From contig JBMFXG010000011.1 in the NCBI GenBank assembly GCA_049964535.1, positions 1-25,191 on the forward strand: 25,191 nucleotides of DNA, given 5' to 3'. The stretch is from JAJYZP01 sp049964535. Its GTDB lineage: Bacteria > Actinomycetota > Acidimicrobiia > Acidimicrobiales > Acidimicrobiaceae. A program made the position numbers and the translations under genes. Positions 14,603-22,659 of the stretch are shown in pieces; positions within the stretch are counted from its first letter, which is position 1; every line of letters starts with the position of its first letter. A model generated the notes under the pieces. The model was not told where the DNA came from and searched no databases. It saw only the letters and a list, made by a program, of their open reading frames with translations.

Positions 14603-15609
14603 GTTTGAAGAGGCGTACGTACGGCGGAGAGGATGATGGGTCCTCTCCGCTTTTCGTTTTCGATGACCCAAACGTTGAGGACGGTCCAGGATCTCTGAGC
14701 TTGGGCGGTGACTCCCTAGGGGTCTCTCAGGCCCCTGCGGTCCTTTCAGCTCTATCTCCTTTGGATACCTCGGTGGGTGAGTTGTCAAACTGGCGGGCGA
14801 TACTGTCTTACGTAGGGACGAAGTACCATGGCTTTGCAGCTCAAGAGGGTCTCGCTACGGTGGCTGGCGAGCTGACGAGTGTCTTGAGCCGGGTGTATCA
14901 GGCACCCATCGTGCTGACCTGTTCTGGAAGGACCGATGCGGGAGTTCATGCGGTGGCCCAGGTCGTTACCTTTCGAGCGCCAGTTCCACAACGTCGCTCT
15001 TCGATCTTAAGGTCTGTAAACCAGCTGATTTCTAACTCTATTCGAGTTCGTACTATTGAGCAATGTAGTACAACCTTCGATGCTCGACACGACGCTAAGT
15101 ATCGAGGCTACGTCTATCGGTTGGCCTCTGAGGAACTGCCGTCGGCGTTGACCGTTGGGCGTGCCTGGACTCCGCCTGGACCCCTCAACGTGGGTACGAT
15201 GCGCAATAGCGCGTATGCCCTGATCGGAGAGCACGATTTCGTCGCGTGGTGTAAGTCCTCTCGTGGAGCAGAGCGCCCAACGAGACGTCACGTGTACGAT
15301 GTGTCGTTTCGACCGAGCGAGATGGGGCTCGACATTGCGATCTGGGCGAACTCATTCTGCCAACAGATGGTTCGATCTATCGTTGGTTCTCTCGTCGAGG
15401 TTGGACGAGGTCGACGGAGTGGTTCGTACGTACGGGATCTGATTGTAAGCCAAGATCGTCGAGCGATCGGTTTGATCGCCCCACCTGAGGGGCTCTACCT
15501 CTACGAGGTTGGTTTTCGAGATTTTGATGGCTCTTCAGTAAGGCGATGGGAGAGCAATGGGTTCGATCCTCTTCGAGGTGGTATGGGGTTATGGACCTTC
15601 CCTGTATGA
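14599..15609 (+). CDS. truA: tRNA pseudouridine synthase A (positions 38-40); start uncertain
   Basis: TruA makes pseudouridine at positions 38-40 of the tRNA anticodon arm. The core begins near residue 64 (NWRAILSYVGTKYHGFAAQ). The catalytic Asp is Asp113 in CSGRTDAGVHA. FDARHDAKYRGYVYRL and FVAWCKSS, then FCQQMVRSIVGSLVEVGRG follow in the expected order. GTG 14599 overlaps the rplQ stop by 4 nt, which favours coupled translation, so I list the longest frame (336 residues against a usual 240-280). However, residues 1-63 resemble no TruA part and contain a strong terminator and a second hairpin. TTG 14761, GTG 14773 or TTG 14782 are alternative starts, none with a clear ribosome binding site. 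The C-terminus has about 25 extra residues. Confidence 0.93.
   Translation: MSLKRRTYGGEDDGSSPLFVFDDPNVEDGPGSLSLGGDSLGVSQAPAVLSALSPLDTSVGELSNWRAILSYVGTKYHGFAAQEGLATVAGELTSVLSRVYQAPIVLTCSGRTDAGVHAVAQVVTFRAPVPQRRSSILRSVNQLISNSIRVRTIEQCSTTFDARHDAKYRGYVYRLASEELPSALTVGRAWTPPGPLNVGTMRNSAYALIGEHDFVAWCKSSRGAERPTRRHVYDVSFRPSEMGLDIAIWANSFCQQMVRSIVGSLVEVGRGRRSGSYVRDLIVSQDRRAIGLIAPPEGLYLYEVGFRDFDGSSVRRWESNGFDPLRGGMGLWTFPV
14624..14660 (+). terminator. Strong intrinsic terminator after rplQ
   Basis: GCGGAGAGGA (14624-14633) and TCCTCTCCGC (14641-14650) form a perfect 10-bp GC-rich stem with the 7-nt loop TGATGGG. It is followed at once by TTTTCGTTTT (14651-14660). This is the best terminator in the window and sits where the alpha operon should end. 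It lies inside the open frame that leads into truA. Confidence 0.85.
14718..14736 (+). repeat. Second hairpin upstream of the truA core
   Basis: AGGGGTCT (14718-14725) and AGGCCCCT (14729-14736) pair over 8 bp with one G-U around the loop CTC. It lies between the terminator and the start of the TruA core at about 14791. Together they make this 160-nt stretch look more like a structured leader than coding sequence. No T-run follows directly (GCGGTCCTTT). Confidence 0.45.
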
Positions 15610-15666
15610 TTGATAGCTGTGTCTTGAGCCAGATGGCTTGAGTAGTTCGTTGAAGTGGTGAGGTAG

Positions 15667-16119
15667 ATGAAGACTCTGGCGACCAAGCAGTCGGAAGTGA
15701 CGAGGCAGTGGTTTGTGATAGACGCCACCGATATGGTTTTGGGCCGGCTCTCTACGGTAGCTGCCTCGCTGTTGAAGGGGAAGCACAAGCCTTCCTTCGC
15801 GCCGTATCTTGACTGTGGTGACCACGTAGTGATCATTAACGCTGATAAGGCCGTATTGACGTCGGATAAGGCCGATAAGAAGTTTGCTTATCGCCACTCG
15901 GGCTATCCAGGAGCGTTGCGTGCAACGGTCTATCGGGAGCTGATGGTAGACAAGCCAACCTTCGTGGTTGAAAAGGCGATCAAGGGCATGCTTCCTAAAG
16001 GGCCCTTAGGACGACAGATGGGTCGTAAGTTGAAGGTCTACGCTGGTCCCGTGCATCCCCACGCCGCTCAGCAGGTAGTAGAGTTCGATATTCCAGAAGC
16101 TCGTCGAGCTTCTCGATAG
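15667..16119 (+). CDS. rplM: Ribosomal protein L13
   Basis: L13 is an early large-subunit assembly protein. The 150-residue product begins MKTLATKQSEVTRQWFVIDA, followed by DMVLGRLSTVAASLLKGKHK, GDHVVIINADKAVLT, KGMLPKGPLGRQMGRKLKVY and AGPVHPHAAQQ, all canonical. The ATG at 15667 has GGTGAGGT just upstream. The 57-nt gap after truA contains only a tiny AGCC-AGAT-GGCT hairpin. rplM-rpsI pairing is universal in bacteria, and the pair following truA is usual for actinobacteria. Confidence 0.98.
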   Translation: MKTLATKQSEVTRQWFVIDATDMVLGRLSTVAASLLKGKHKPSFAPYLDCGDHVVIINADKAVLTSDKADKKFAYRHSGYPGALRATVYRELMVDKPTFVVEKAIKGMLPKGPLGRQMGRKLKVYAGPVHPHAAQQVVEFDIPEARRASR

Positions 16120-16139
16120 AGTAAGGTGACGAGGATTCA

Positions 16140-16532
16140 ATGACAGCTCTTCTCAATCAATCGACTGGCCGTCGTAAAGAGGCCGTCGCTCGAGTTCGCG
16201 TTCGTGACGGCGAAGGCAAGGTGACCGTCAATGGTCAACCGATCGAGACCTACTTGCCATCGATGGCGTCAAGGAATCTTGCAACCGATGCTCTTCGCAT
16301 CACAGGATTAACGTCCACGTATGACATTGATGTCACCGCCACTGGTGGCGGTTTGGCAGGTCAGTCCGGAGCAATTCGTCTTGGAATCGCCCGGGCGCTC
16401 GTTGAGCTCGATCCTGATCTTCGACCTGCGCTGAAAAAAGCCGGGTTGCTAACTCGGGATGCACGCGAGAAGGAGTCGAAGAAGTACGGGTTGAAGAAGG
16501 CTCGAAAGGCCCCGCAGTACTCGAAGCGTTAA
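16140..16532 (+). CDS. rpsI: Ribosomal protein S9
   Basis: S9 lies in the small-subunit head and its C-terminal tail reaches the P-site tRNA. The 130-residue product shows STGRRKEAVARVRVRDGEG, then VTVNGQPIETYLPSM, ATGGGLAGQSGAIRLGIARA and the end LKKARKAPQYSKR, whose final Lys-Arg is the conserved tRNA-contacting tip. GAGGA at about 16131-16135 precedes ATG 16140. It lies 20 nt after rplM and 15 nt before glmM. Confidence 0.98.
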   Translation: MTALLNQSTGRRKEAVARVRVRDGEGKVTVNGQPIETYLPSMASRNLATDALRITGLTSTYDIDVTATGGGLAGQSGAIRLGIARALVELDPDLRPALKKAGLLTRDAREKESKKYGLKKARKAPQYSKR

Positions 16533-16547
16533 GGCTCATCGAGACCC

Positions 16548-17894
16548 ATGGTGGAGTTTGGCACAGATGGTATCAGGGGTGTCGCAAATCGTGAGCTGAC
16601 GCCGGAGCTGGCTCTGGCGTTGGGAAGAGCGGTGGGAGAGTCTATAGGATCTCCGAGAGTGCTCGTTGGCACCGATACTCGTCGCTCTGGGTCGATGCTT
16701 AAGGCTGCGTTTACCGCTGGCGTGATGTCTTCGGGTTGCGATGTCGTTGAGCTCGGTGTCTTCCCGACCGGTGGTATTGCGTATGTTGCTCGGTCGGAGA
16801 ATCTCGTGGCCGCAGTAATCTCGGCGTCACACAATCCCTTCCAAGACAACGGCATCAAGATCTTCGGTCGAGGAGGGCGCAAGCTTACCTTGGACCAAGA
16901 GGTACTGTTGGAGCGGCGTACCCTCGAGCTAATGGAAGGGTCTGCTCCGATAAGCGCTGAGGACGTGGGTACTCTCGAGGTTCGTGATGCGACTTCGGGG
17001 TATCTTGAGTTCTTGGTCGGCTCGGTCGGTCCAGCAGTGGGTGGTACCCGTCGGCTAGGAGTAGTGATCGACTGTGCCCATGGCTCGGCTTTCGCTCTTG
17101 GCCCCCTACTCTTCGAGCGTCTTCAGTGTTCCGTACTTGCTGTGGTCGGGGCATCTCCTGACGGTAGGAATATCAATAAAGGATCCGGCTCCACGGATCT
17201 GACCTCCCTCGTGGAGGCCGTTCGATCGTCGGGTGCCGATCTCGGGCTCGCCTTCGACGGAGATGCTGATCGGCTCCTCGCAGTTGATGAGGAGGGTCGT
17301 GTCGTTGATGGCGACGCCTTGCTCGCACTCTTCGCCGTCGACATGGGGAATCGAAAGGTTTTGCGAGGCGATGGAGTCGTCGCTACGGTGATGAGCAATA
17401 TGGGCCTGGAAGTCGCGTTGAAGGCTCGATCGGTTGAGCTCGTGCGAACGCAGGTCGGGGATCGGCACGTCGCTGATGCCCTCGAGCGTCTTGGATACTC
17501 TCTTGGCGGGGAGCAGTCGGGACATATTATCTTTGCTGATACTGCCTCGACCGGTGATGGGTTATTGACGGCGGCTCGCTTGGTGGATCTCGTTCGCAGA
17601 GACGGACGTACGCTTGGAGCGATGGTGCAGTCGTGCTTTCGTCGATCTCCGCAGGTGCTGCGATCCATACCGGTAGCGGATCCGAAGTCGGTTGTTGCCG
17701 AGGCCTCGAAGGACCAGCTCATTGACCAGGTCCGAGATGATCTCGGCGAAACCGGACGTGTGGTGATTCGAGCCTCTGGAACCGAGGCGTTGATCCGGGT
17801 GATGGTGGAGGCAGAGACTCAGACTCAGGCCGAGGCGGCGGCGGGTCTGATCTGCAAGATGGTTGGGGAGTTAGCTGCGTCTGTGGCAGGCTGA
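16548..17894 (+). CDS. glmM: Phosphoglucosamine mutase
   Basis: GlmM converts glucosamine-6-phosphate to glucosamine-1-phosphate on the way to UDP-GlcNAc for peptidoglycan. The 448 residues form the four-domain phosphohexomutase fold. FGTDGIRGVAN opens the protein. The phosphorylated catalytic serine is Ser94 in ISASHNPFQDNGIK. The Mg-binding loop FDGDADR places Asp237, Asp239 and Asp241. The sugar loop GGEQSGHI and the C-terminal phosphate loop RASGTEALIRVMVE are intact. The ATG at 16548 directly gives the conserved MVEFGTDG start; its ribosome binding site is weak. It is followed by glmS after 20 nt, so the product of GlmS feeds GlmM. Confidence 0.97.
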   Translation: MVEFGTDGIRGVANRELTPELALALGRAVGESIGSPRVLVGTDTRRSGSMLKAAFTAGVMSSGCDVVELGVFPTGGIAYVARSENLVAAVISASHNPFQDNGIKIFGRGGRKLTLDQEVLLERRTLELMEGSAPISAEDVGTLEVRDATSGYLEFLVGSVGPAVGGTRRLGVVIDCAHGSAFALGPLLFERLQCSVLAVVGASPDGRNINKGSGSTDLTSLVEAVRSSGADLGLAFDGDADRLLAVDEEGRVVDGDALLALFAVDMGNRKVLRGDGVVATVMSNMGLEVALKARSVELVRTQVGDRHVADALERLGYSLGGEQSGHIIFADTASTGDGLLTAARLVDLVRRDGRTLGAMVQSCFRRSPQVLRSIPVADPKSVVAEASKDQLIDQVRDDLGETGRVVIRASGTEALIRVMVEAETQTQAEAAAGLICKMVGELAASVAG

Positions 17895-17914
17895 GAGAAG
17901 GTCGAGTAGGGCTC

Positions 17915-19753
17915 ATGTGTGGAATCATTGGTGTCTGTGGCGTCGGAGCCTCTCTCGATGTGGTGGTTCAAGGCCTTGAGCGACTTGAGTATCGAGGCTA
18001 CGACTCTGCGGGTCTCGTCTCTATTGAGAACTCCGGCTTTGTCGTGTCGAAGTTCGCTGATGGCGTCTCCTCTGTCTCTAGCTTGGCAGCGTGGGTCCGC
18101 AATCGGGACCGAGAGGATGCTCCTCATCAAGTACGCCTCGCTCTTGGCCATACCCGTTGGGCTACACATGGTGGAGCAACAAAGGAGAACGCCCACCCTC
18201 ATCTCGATTGCACGAATCGGTTTGCCGTTGTGCACAACGGAATCGTCGAAAACTACCGTGTGCTTCGGTCTGAGTTGGTAGAGCGCGGGCATCGCTTTCG
18301 ATCAGAGACCGATACCGAGGTCATTGTGCACCTTGTGGAGGAGCGTTTCCGACTCTCACTTGACCTTCGTCAAGCGGTCGAAGAGGCGTTTAGTCGACTC
18401 GAAGGAGCGATGGCGATCGTGGTCAGCTCGGTCGAGGAGCCCGATCTCCTTGTTGGAGCGCGGCGAATATCTCCACTCGTTGTTGGCTTTGGTGAGAGTA
18501 TGGCCTTCTTCGCCTCCGATATCCCAGCGTTGCTAGGTGAGGCCGAGCGCTTCTACCATCTCGAAGAGGGCGAGGTGGTAGCACTTCGAGGTGAAGATCT
18601 TGGACCCACGAACGGAGCGCTCGTTGAGATGGAGGTGTCGTGGGATCTCCAGTCAGCGCAGCGTGATGGCTATGCCGACTTCATGTCGAAAGAGATTCAG
18701 GAGCAAGCGCGAGCCGTAGCGGACACAGTAGCTGGGCGGGTAGGAGACGACGGTTTGGTGATCGTTGACGAGCTGCGTCTTGATCCCGAGATTTTGCGAA
18801 CCGTGAACAAGGTCTTTATGGTGGCTTGTGGCACGAGCTACCACGCGGCTATGGTAGCGAAGTACTTTTTTGAGCACTACTGTCGCATTCCGGTCGAGCT
18901 CGATATCTCCTCTGAGTTTCGCTATCGGGATCCGATTGTCGACGCGCAAACGCTCGTCATCGGAGTCTCTCAGTCCGGAGAGACCATCGATACGCTGGTG
19001 GCGTTGCATGAGGCAAAGGCAGCCGGGGCGCGGGTGATGGTCATCTGTAACGTTGTTGGATCGTCCATGGCTCGTCTTGCCGATGTGGTGCTCTACACGA
19101 GGGCTGGTCCCGAGATTGGAGTGGCTGCGACGAAGACCCATGTCGCACAGATCGCTGCGCTTCAGATAGCGGGACTCTACTTCGCCTCGCTCCGCCGCAA
19201 CCTCTACCCTTCCGATGTCGAGGAGCTCATGGCAAAACTCAGCGAGATCCCTCCTGCCATCGCTACGGCGCTCGCATCGTGGAAGAGCTTCACCGACGTT
19301 GCTCATGAACTCGTGGACTACCGGAGGTTCTACTTTCTTGGTCGCCACGTTGGATATCCAGTCGCACTCGAAGGTGCTTTGAAGCTCAAAGAGTTGAGCT
19401 ATCTCCCGTCCGAGGGTTACCCCGGTGGTGAGCTCAAGCACGGTCCGATCGCCATGATCGACGACAAGGCTGTGGTCGTAGCGATTGCAACGAAGACGAG
19501 ACTGTACGACAAGCTCATGTCGAACGTGGAAGAGGTGCGAGCGCGTGGTGCTCGCATCGTGCTGGTGACCAACGAAGGACTTGGCGAACCGCAGCATGCA
19601 GATCTGCGTTTCGAGGTCCCGAGGGTCTTCCCGCTCTTCTCTCCGATGGTCGATGTACTTCCTCTTCAGGCCTTGGCGTATGAGCTAGCCGTTGCGCAGG
19701 GTCTCAATCCCGATAGGCCGCGAAATCTCGCGAAGACGGTCACCGTCGAGTAG
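17915..19753 (+). CDS. glmS: Glutamine--fructose-6-phosphate aminotransferase (isomerizing)
   Basis: GlmS makes glucosamine-6-phosphate from fructose-6-phosphate and glutamine, the committed step to UDP-GlcNAc. The N-terminal glutaminase domain (about 1-235) starts MCGIIGVCG with the nucleophile Cys2, and has GHTRWATHGGATKENAHPH and NGIVENY. Two SIS domains follow, one with ACGTSYHAA and SQSGETIDTL, one with GRHVGYPVALEGALKLKELSY in its usual place and GELKHGPIAMID. It ends RPRNLAKTVTVE, the near-invariant GlmS C-terminus. The 612 residues are normal. A 49-nt gap separates its stop from the converging glycosyltransferase gene. I saw no glmS ribozyme, which would be expected only in Firmicutes. 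Confidence 0.98.
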   Translation: MCGIIGVCGVGASLDVVVQGLERLEYRGYDSAGLVSIENSGFVVSKFADGVSSVSSLAAWVRNRDREDAPHQVRLALGHTRWATHGGATKENAHPHLDCTNRFAVVHNGIVENYRVLRSELVERGHRFRSETDTEVIVHLVEERFRLSLDLRQAVEEAFSRLEGAMAIVVSSVEEPDLLVGARRISPLVVGFGESMAFFASDIPALLGEAERFYHLEEGEVVALRGEDLGPTNGALVEMEVSWDLQSAQRDGYADFMSKEIQEQARAVADTVAGRVGDDGLVIVDELRLDPEILRTVNKVFMVACGTSYHAAMVAKYFFEHYCRIPVELDISSEFRYRDPIVDAQTLVIGVSQSGETIDTLVALHEAKAAGARVMVICNVVGSSMARLADVVLYTRAGPEIGVAATKTHVAQIAALQIAGLYFASLRRNLYPSDVEELMAKLSEIPPAIATALASWKSFTDVAHELVDYRRFYFLGRHVGYPVALEGALKLKELSYLPSEGYPGGELKHGPIAMIDDKAVVVAIATKTRLYDKLMSNVEEVRARGARIVLVTNEGLGEPQHADLRFEVPRVFPLFSPMVDVLPLQALAYELAVAQGLNPDRPRNLAKTVTVE

Positions 19754-19755
19754 AG

Positions 19756-19789
19756 AAAAGGGCCTCCGGCTGAGTGATGGGGACCGAAG
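19756..19789 (-). terminator. Weak candidate terminator for the minus-strand glycosyltransferase gene
   Basis: Read on the minus strand, CTTCGGT (19789-19783) can pair with GCCGGAG (19770-19764) over 7 bp with two G-U pairs and a 12-nt loop. GCCCTTTT follows. The long loop and wobble pairs make it weak. It lies in the 49-nt gap between the converging glmS and glycosyltransferase genes. Confidence 0.25.
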
Positions 19790-19802
19790 TTGGGGTGGTG
19801 TA

Positions 19803-20873
19803 TCAACCCTGGAGACGCTCTGGGGAGAGAGAGATGCTCCGATTGAGGTGGTATCGGAGGCTCGTCATGGAGCGTTCGAAGGAGAAGCGCTCCCAGCTCT
19901 CACTGCGTTGCTGTGTACTTCGTCGCTCGCTCTGTGCGAGGACCTCGAGGGACCGAGCAAAGCTCTCAGGGTCGTCAACGTCGATTGCGTGCGCGCCTGC
20001 GCTGATGAGCTCTTGGAGACCGCCGGCTGCGGAGCAGGCGGGAGGCACGCCGAGAACGAGCGCCTCGGCGGGGACGAGTCCGAATCCCTCTGGTTCCGTT
20101 GATGGGGTAATGACGCCCGCAGAGCGCCCGTAGAGGGCAGCCGTCGCTCGAGGAGTGCTAGCTGGTGGTAGGAGAGCGGCTCGAGGGTGGGCGTTGATGA
20201 GCTCCACGAGCGCTCTCTGCTCTCGATCGGGTTCGAGATTCGGTGAGAAGTTGGACACGAAGTCGATCGCAAGTGTTGGGTCCTTGCAGTGATCGAGCGC
20301 TCGAAGGGTCGCTTCGATCCCTTTCTTCGTCATGATTCGATTCGGAAAGAGCAGTCGTCGGTGTTGAGGAGCAGGCGGTGTTGGTTGGAGTGCGAAGATC
20401 GGATCGACGTACGGGGGAAGGTGGCCCACTGAATCCGATGGAAGTTGGAGCTCGTCTTGGACGTGGTGAAGGAGTGGTAACGATACACCAAGATAGAGAA
20501 CACCCGTGCGATGGAGCTCGGCGGTGTCGGTTGGGTAGGTTTCGTAAGGGGACCTCCACGCAGTGGAGTAGTTATGCAAGACGACGAGCGTCGGTGTTGA
20601 GAGATACTTGACCCATGCCGGTCTGTTGTGGAGGAGTACTGCTCGAGCACCAGTGGCGTGGGCGAGCGCGTCGATCTCGTAGGGAGAGTCGATCCAGACT
20701 CGCAGGTTGGCGGTTTCATCGTCTGCGAGGAGGTCGTGATGATGGGTGAAGGTCCCAAGAACGACCCGCTCGCTCTGTGCAAGGCCGAGGGCCCAACCGA
20801 GAGCGAGGCGTTCTAGCGCACCGTGATGTGCCGAGACCGGAAGGATCTCGTTAGAGACAACGAGAACGGTCAC
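19803..20873 (-). CDS. GT4-like family glycosyltransferase
   Basis: This 356-residue protein has the two-domain GT-B layout. The N-terminal half starts VLVVSNEILPVSAHHGALERL, like the acceptor-domain start of GT4 enzymes. The C-terminal half has LFPNRIMTKKGIEATLRAL (donor-phosphate region, Arg179 and Lys183/Lys184) and ITPSTEPEGFGLVPAEALVLG, the E-x7-E nucleotide-sugar motif with Glu262 and Glu270. The substrate cannot be told from sequence; a cell-surface glycan or a small molecule are both possible. No signal peptide or membrane segment is visible, so it is probably cytosolic or membrane-associated. The start is GTG at 20873 without a clear ribosome binding site. It is encoded against glmS and is downstream of the permease gene on the same strand, 148 nt away. 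Confidence 0.85.
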   Translation of the reverse strand: MTVLVVSNEILPVSAHHGALERLALGWALGLAQSERVVLGTFTHHHDLLADDETANLRVWIDSPYEIDALAHATGARAVLLHNRPAWVKYLSTPTLVVLHNYSTAWRSPYETYPTDTAELHRTGVLYLGVSLPLLHHVQDELQLPSDSVGHLPPYVDPIFALQPTPPAPQHRRLLFPNRIMTKKGIEATLRALDHCKDPTLAIDFVSNFSPNLEPDREQRALVELINAHPRAALLPPASTPRATAALYGRSAGVITPSTEPEGFGLVPAEALVLGVPPACSAAGGLQELISAGAHAIDVDDPESFARSLEVLAQSERRSTQQRSESWERFSFERSMTSLRYHLNRSISLSPERLQG

Positions 20874-20913
20874 GATTCGAGCAAGGCGTGAGCGTCAATG
20901 AGAGAGTGATCAG

Positions 20914-20936
20914 GAGCTGGAGCGAAGCTCCAGCTC
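20914..20936. repeat. Perfect 10-bp inverted repeat between permease and glycosyltransferase genes
   Basis: GAGCTGGAGC (20914-20923) and GCTCCAGCTC (20927-20936) are perfect complements around GAA (TTC on the minus strand). In minus-strand RNA this is a very stable hairpin between the permease stop and the glycosyltransferase start. No T-run follows on either strand. It may end or stabilise the permease transcript. The remainder of this 148-nt gap shows nothing I can identify. Confidence 0.7.
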
Positions 20937-21021
20937 GGACCGGGATGGTGACGATCCTCGCTTACCACCTGTTCGTAGACCGGAGGGTTCGTCGTGCTCG
21001 GTCGTTCGCAATCGCTGAGCG

Positions 21022-22467
21022 TCACCGAGGTGTCGCTGCGGTGAGCCCCGACTCGTGTTCGTCGAAGTGCACGGTCTCACTGGTTCGCTTCTTGGTCCAC
21101 CATGCAAAGGCGAATCCACAGCCCAAGAGTGCTGCTAACGTCTCGTCGATCCCGTTCCCGATCGCCGTTGGGCCGTAGATGAAGAAGGCTACGAGGAGAG
21201 CAGCCATAACGAGCGAGGAGAAGATTGCACCGACGAGTAGGAGGCGGTGTTGATGAGGTTGGAGCGACATCTCTGGCATCCGTCGATGGCCAATGGAGAG
21301 GAAGATGACTCCTGTTACGGAGTCTAATAAAAACTCCGCAAGGAGAAAAAATCCGGCACCAGAGAGGACGAGATTGAAGAAGGATCCCAGCGAGGTGACG
21401 AAGAGCTGTAGAGAGACGACGACTCCGGCCGTGCCAAGCGCAGCTAATACTGCGACGTGTGGGACGTGGTTGCGATTGAGCTTGGCGAAAGAGGCAGGGA
21501 TCAAACGTTCTCGCCCCATGGCGTAGAGCGCTCTGGTGAGTATGAAGCTCGTGAGCCATAGCCCTCCTGCGGTTGAGAGCAGGATCGGAATGAGCATGAT
21601 CCAAGGCGCCGACGGGACGAGACGTTGTGACCAGACGGCAAGAGGGTCGGTTGAGTTTGCAAGAGCGTGCAGTGGGGTCTCACCGAGCATCAGTGGGTAA
21701 AGAATGGCGTAAAAGAGCAGCGCACCGAAGGCTCCAATGATTCCTCCGATGCCCGGATCCTTCCTCGGCTTCTCGGACTCCTCTGAAGCGTAGCTATCGA
21801 TCTCCCAGCCGTCGAGGATCGTGGCGGCGATGACTGCGACGATCAGGATTCCGCCGATCGGTGCCCTGCCGAAGTGGATCGGCACCGAGATACGATGCCA
21901 GCTCAACACGCCGACGACCGCGAATCCGAAGAGCGCGACCATCTCGACTAAGAAGAAGAGCTGGGTGATACGAGCCGTTGGCTTTGAGCCAAGCAGGAGC
22001 GGTATAGCTGCAAAGACTAGCCAAAATACCGTGACTGAGAACTCTAACAAGGACGACGGATGACTATGAGGAGCTAGGAGTGCAAGGGTGTAGGAGCCGG
22101 CTGGAATCGCAATGGGGGGGATGGAAAGGAAGTAGGCAAGGATCAGAATCCAGCCCTGGTAGCGCGAGACCCCTTTCCCAATGATCCGAGCCGACCAGTG
22201 GTACGAGGCACCAGCGTGTGGGAAGTGTTGATTCAAGAGGCGAAAGACGAAGCTTGAGATGATGAACGGGACCGCCAAAATTGCGATGGCCGGTAGGGTC
22301 CACCAACCCGCCTGAGCGGCCATGACTCCTCCCGTTGCGGCGACGGAGAACATCGGTCCAACGCTCGAGACCGAGAGCGGTATGAGGTCCCAGATGTGCA
22401 GAGAGGGCCGTAGACGGCGATCGCTTGCCTCTGTTATCTTCGCAGTTGGTTGGAGATCGCTGCTCAT
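21022..22467 (-). CDS. APC-superfamily amino acid permease
   Basis: This is a membrane transporter of 481 residues with about 12 hydrophobic segments. The segment near 27-55 reads LIPLSVSSVGPMFSVAATGG, matching the first membrane segment of amino acid/polyamine/organocation permeases with its unwound Gly-rich substrate loop. AAQAGWWTLPAIAILAVPF and HFPHAGASYHWSARIIGKGV, the conserved segment after TM2, support the family. GWEIDSYASEESEKPRKDPG in the middle is another APC hallmark. Substrate is unknown. The ATG at 22467 has an AGGAG ribosome binding site at 22473-22477 (minus strand). The gene diverges from a LysR regulator 192 nt away, which suggests regulated uptake of a specific compound. 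The C-terminus is short, cytosolic and hydrophilic. Confidence 0.9.
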   Translation of the reverse strand: MSSDLQPTAKITEASDRRLRPSLHIWDLIPLSVSSVGPMFSVAATGGVMAAQAGWWTLPAIAILAVPFIISSFVFRLLNQHFPHAGASYHWSARIIGKGVSRYQGWILILAYFLSIPPIAIPAGSYTLALLAPHSHPSSLLEFSVTVFWLVFAAIPLLLGSKPTARITQLFFLVEMVALFGFAVVGVLSWHRISVPIHFGRAPIGGILIVAVIAATILDGWEIDSYASEESEKPRKDPGIGGIIGAFGALLFYAILYPLMLGETPLHALANSTDPLAVWSQRLVPSAPWIMLIPILLSTAGGLWLTSFILTRALYAMGRERLIPASFAKLNRNHVPHVAVLAALGTAGVVVSLQLFVTSLGSFFNLVLSGAGFFLLAEFLLDSVTGVIFLSIGHRRMPEMSLQPHQHRLLLVGAIFSSLVMAALLVAFFIYGPTAIGNGIDETLAALLGCGFAFAWWTKKRTSETVHFDEHESGLTAATPR

Positions 22468-22568
22468 GAGAGCTCCTCGGTGGTCGGTGAACGAAACGAT
22501 AAGGGAGCGACCTGTGGAGACCAGTTCTTCGATGGGTTCAAATCCATGGTGCCAGCTTACCCCTTAGA

Positions 22569-22602
22569 TGCGAGTTACTCGCAAAGACGATGTGTTCGCA
22601 TG
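22569..22602. promoter_or_regulatory. Candidate LysR operator in divergent control region
   Basis: TGCGAGTTACTCGCA (22569-22583) is a palindrome with 6-bp arms around TTA. A third similar half-site, TTCGCA, is at 22595-22600, about two helical turns from the palindrome. It lies in the 192-nt divergent region between permease and LysR genes, as expected for LysR-type sites, which usually show a T-N11-A core within a dyad; here the outer T and A are 13 bases apart. I found no confident -35/-10 pair in this region on either strand. Confidence 0.35.
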
Positions 22603-22659
22603 TAGCTGAGGAGAGATCGGCAGTAGTTGAGATCAGGATGCGGCCGGCCGAGTTCTTTG

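Noticed and set aside
18653..19597. 314-codon frame antisense to glmS
   Set aside because: Long antisense frames are common in this composition. The + strand glmS is unmistakable and the antisense product has no family features.
19692..20133. Two + strand frames running from the glmS end into the glycosyltransferase gene
   Set aside because: They are antisense to the E-x7-E region of the glycosyltransferase and have no ribosome binding site or motif.
22531..22549. tRNA T-arm-like sequence GGGTTCAAATCC in the LysR-permease spacer
   Set aside because: Only two bp of the T stem pair with correct geometry, and no acceptor, D or anticodon arm is present. It is not a tRNA or obvious attachment site.
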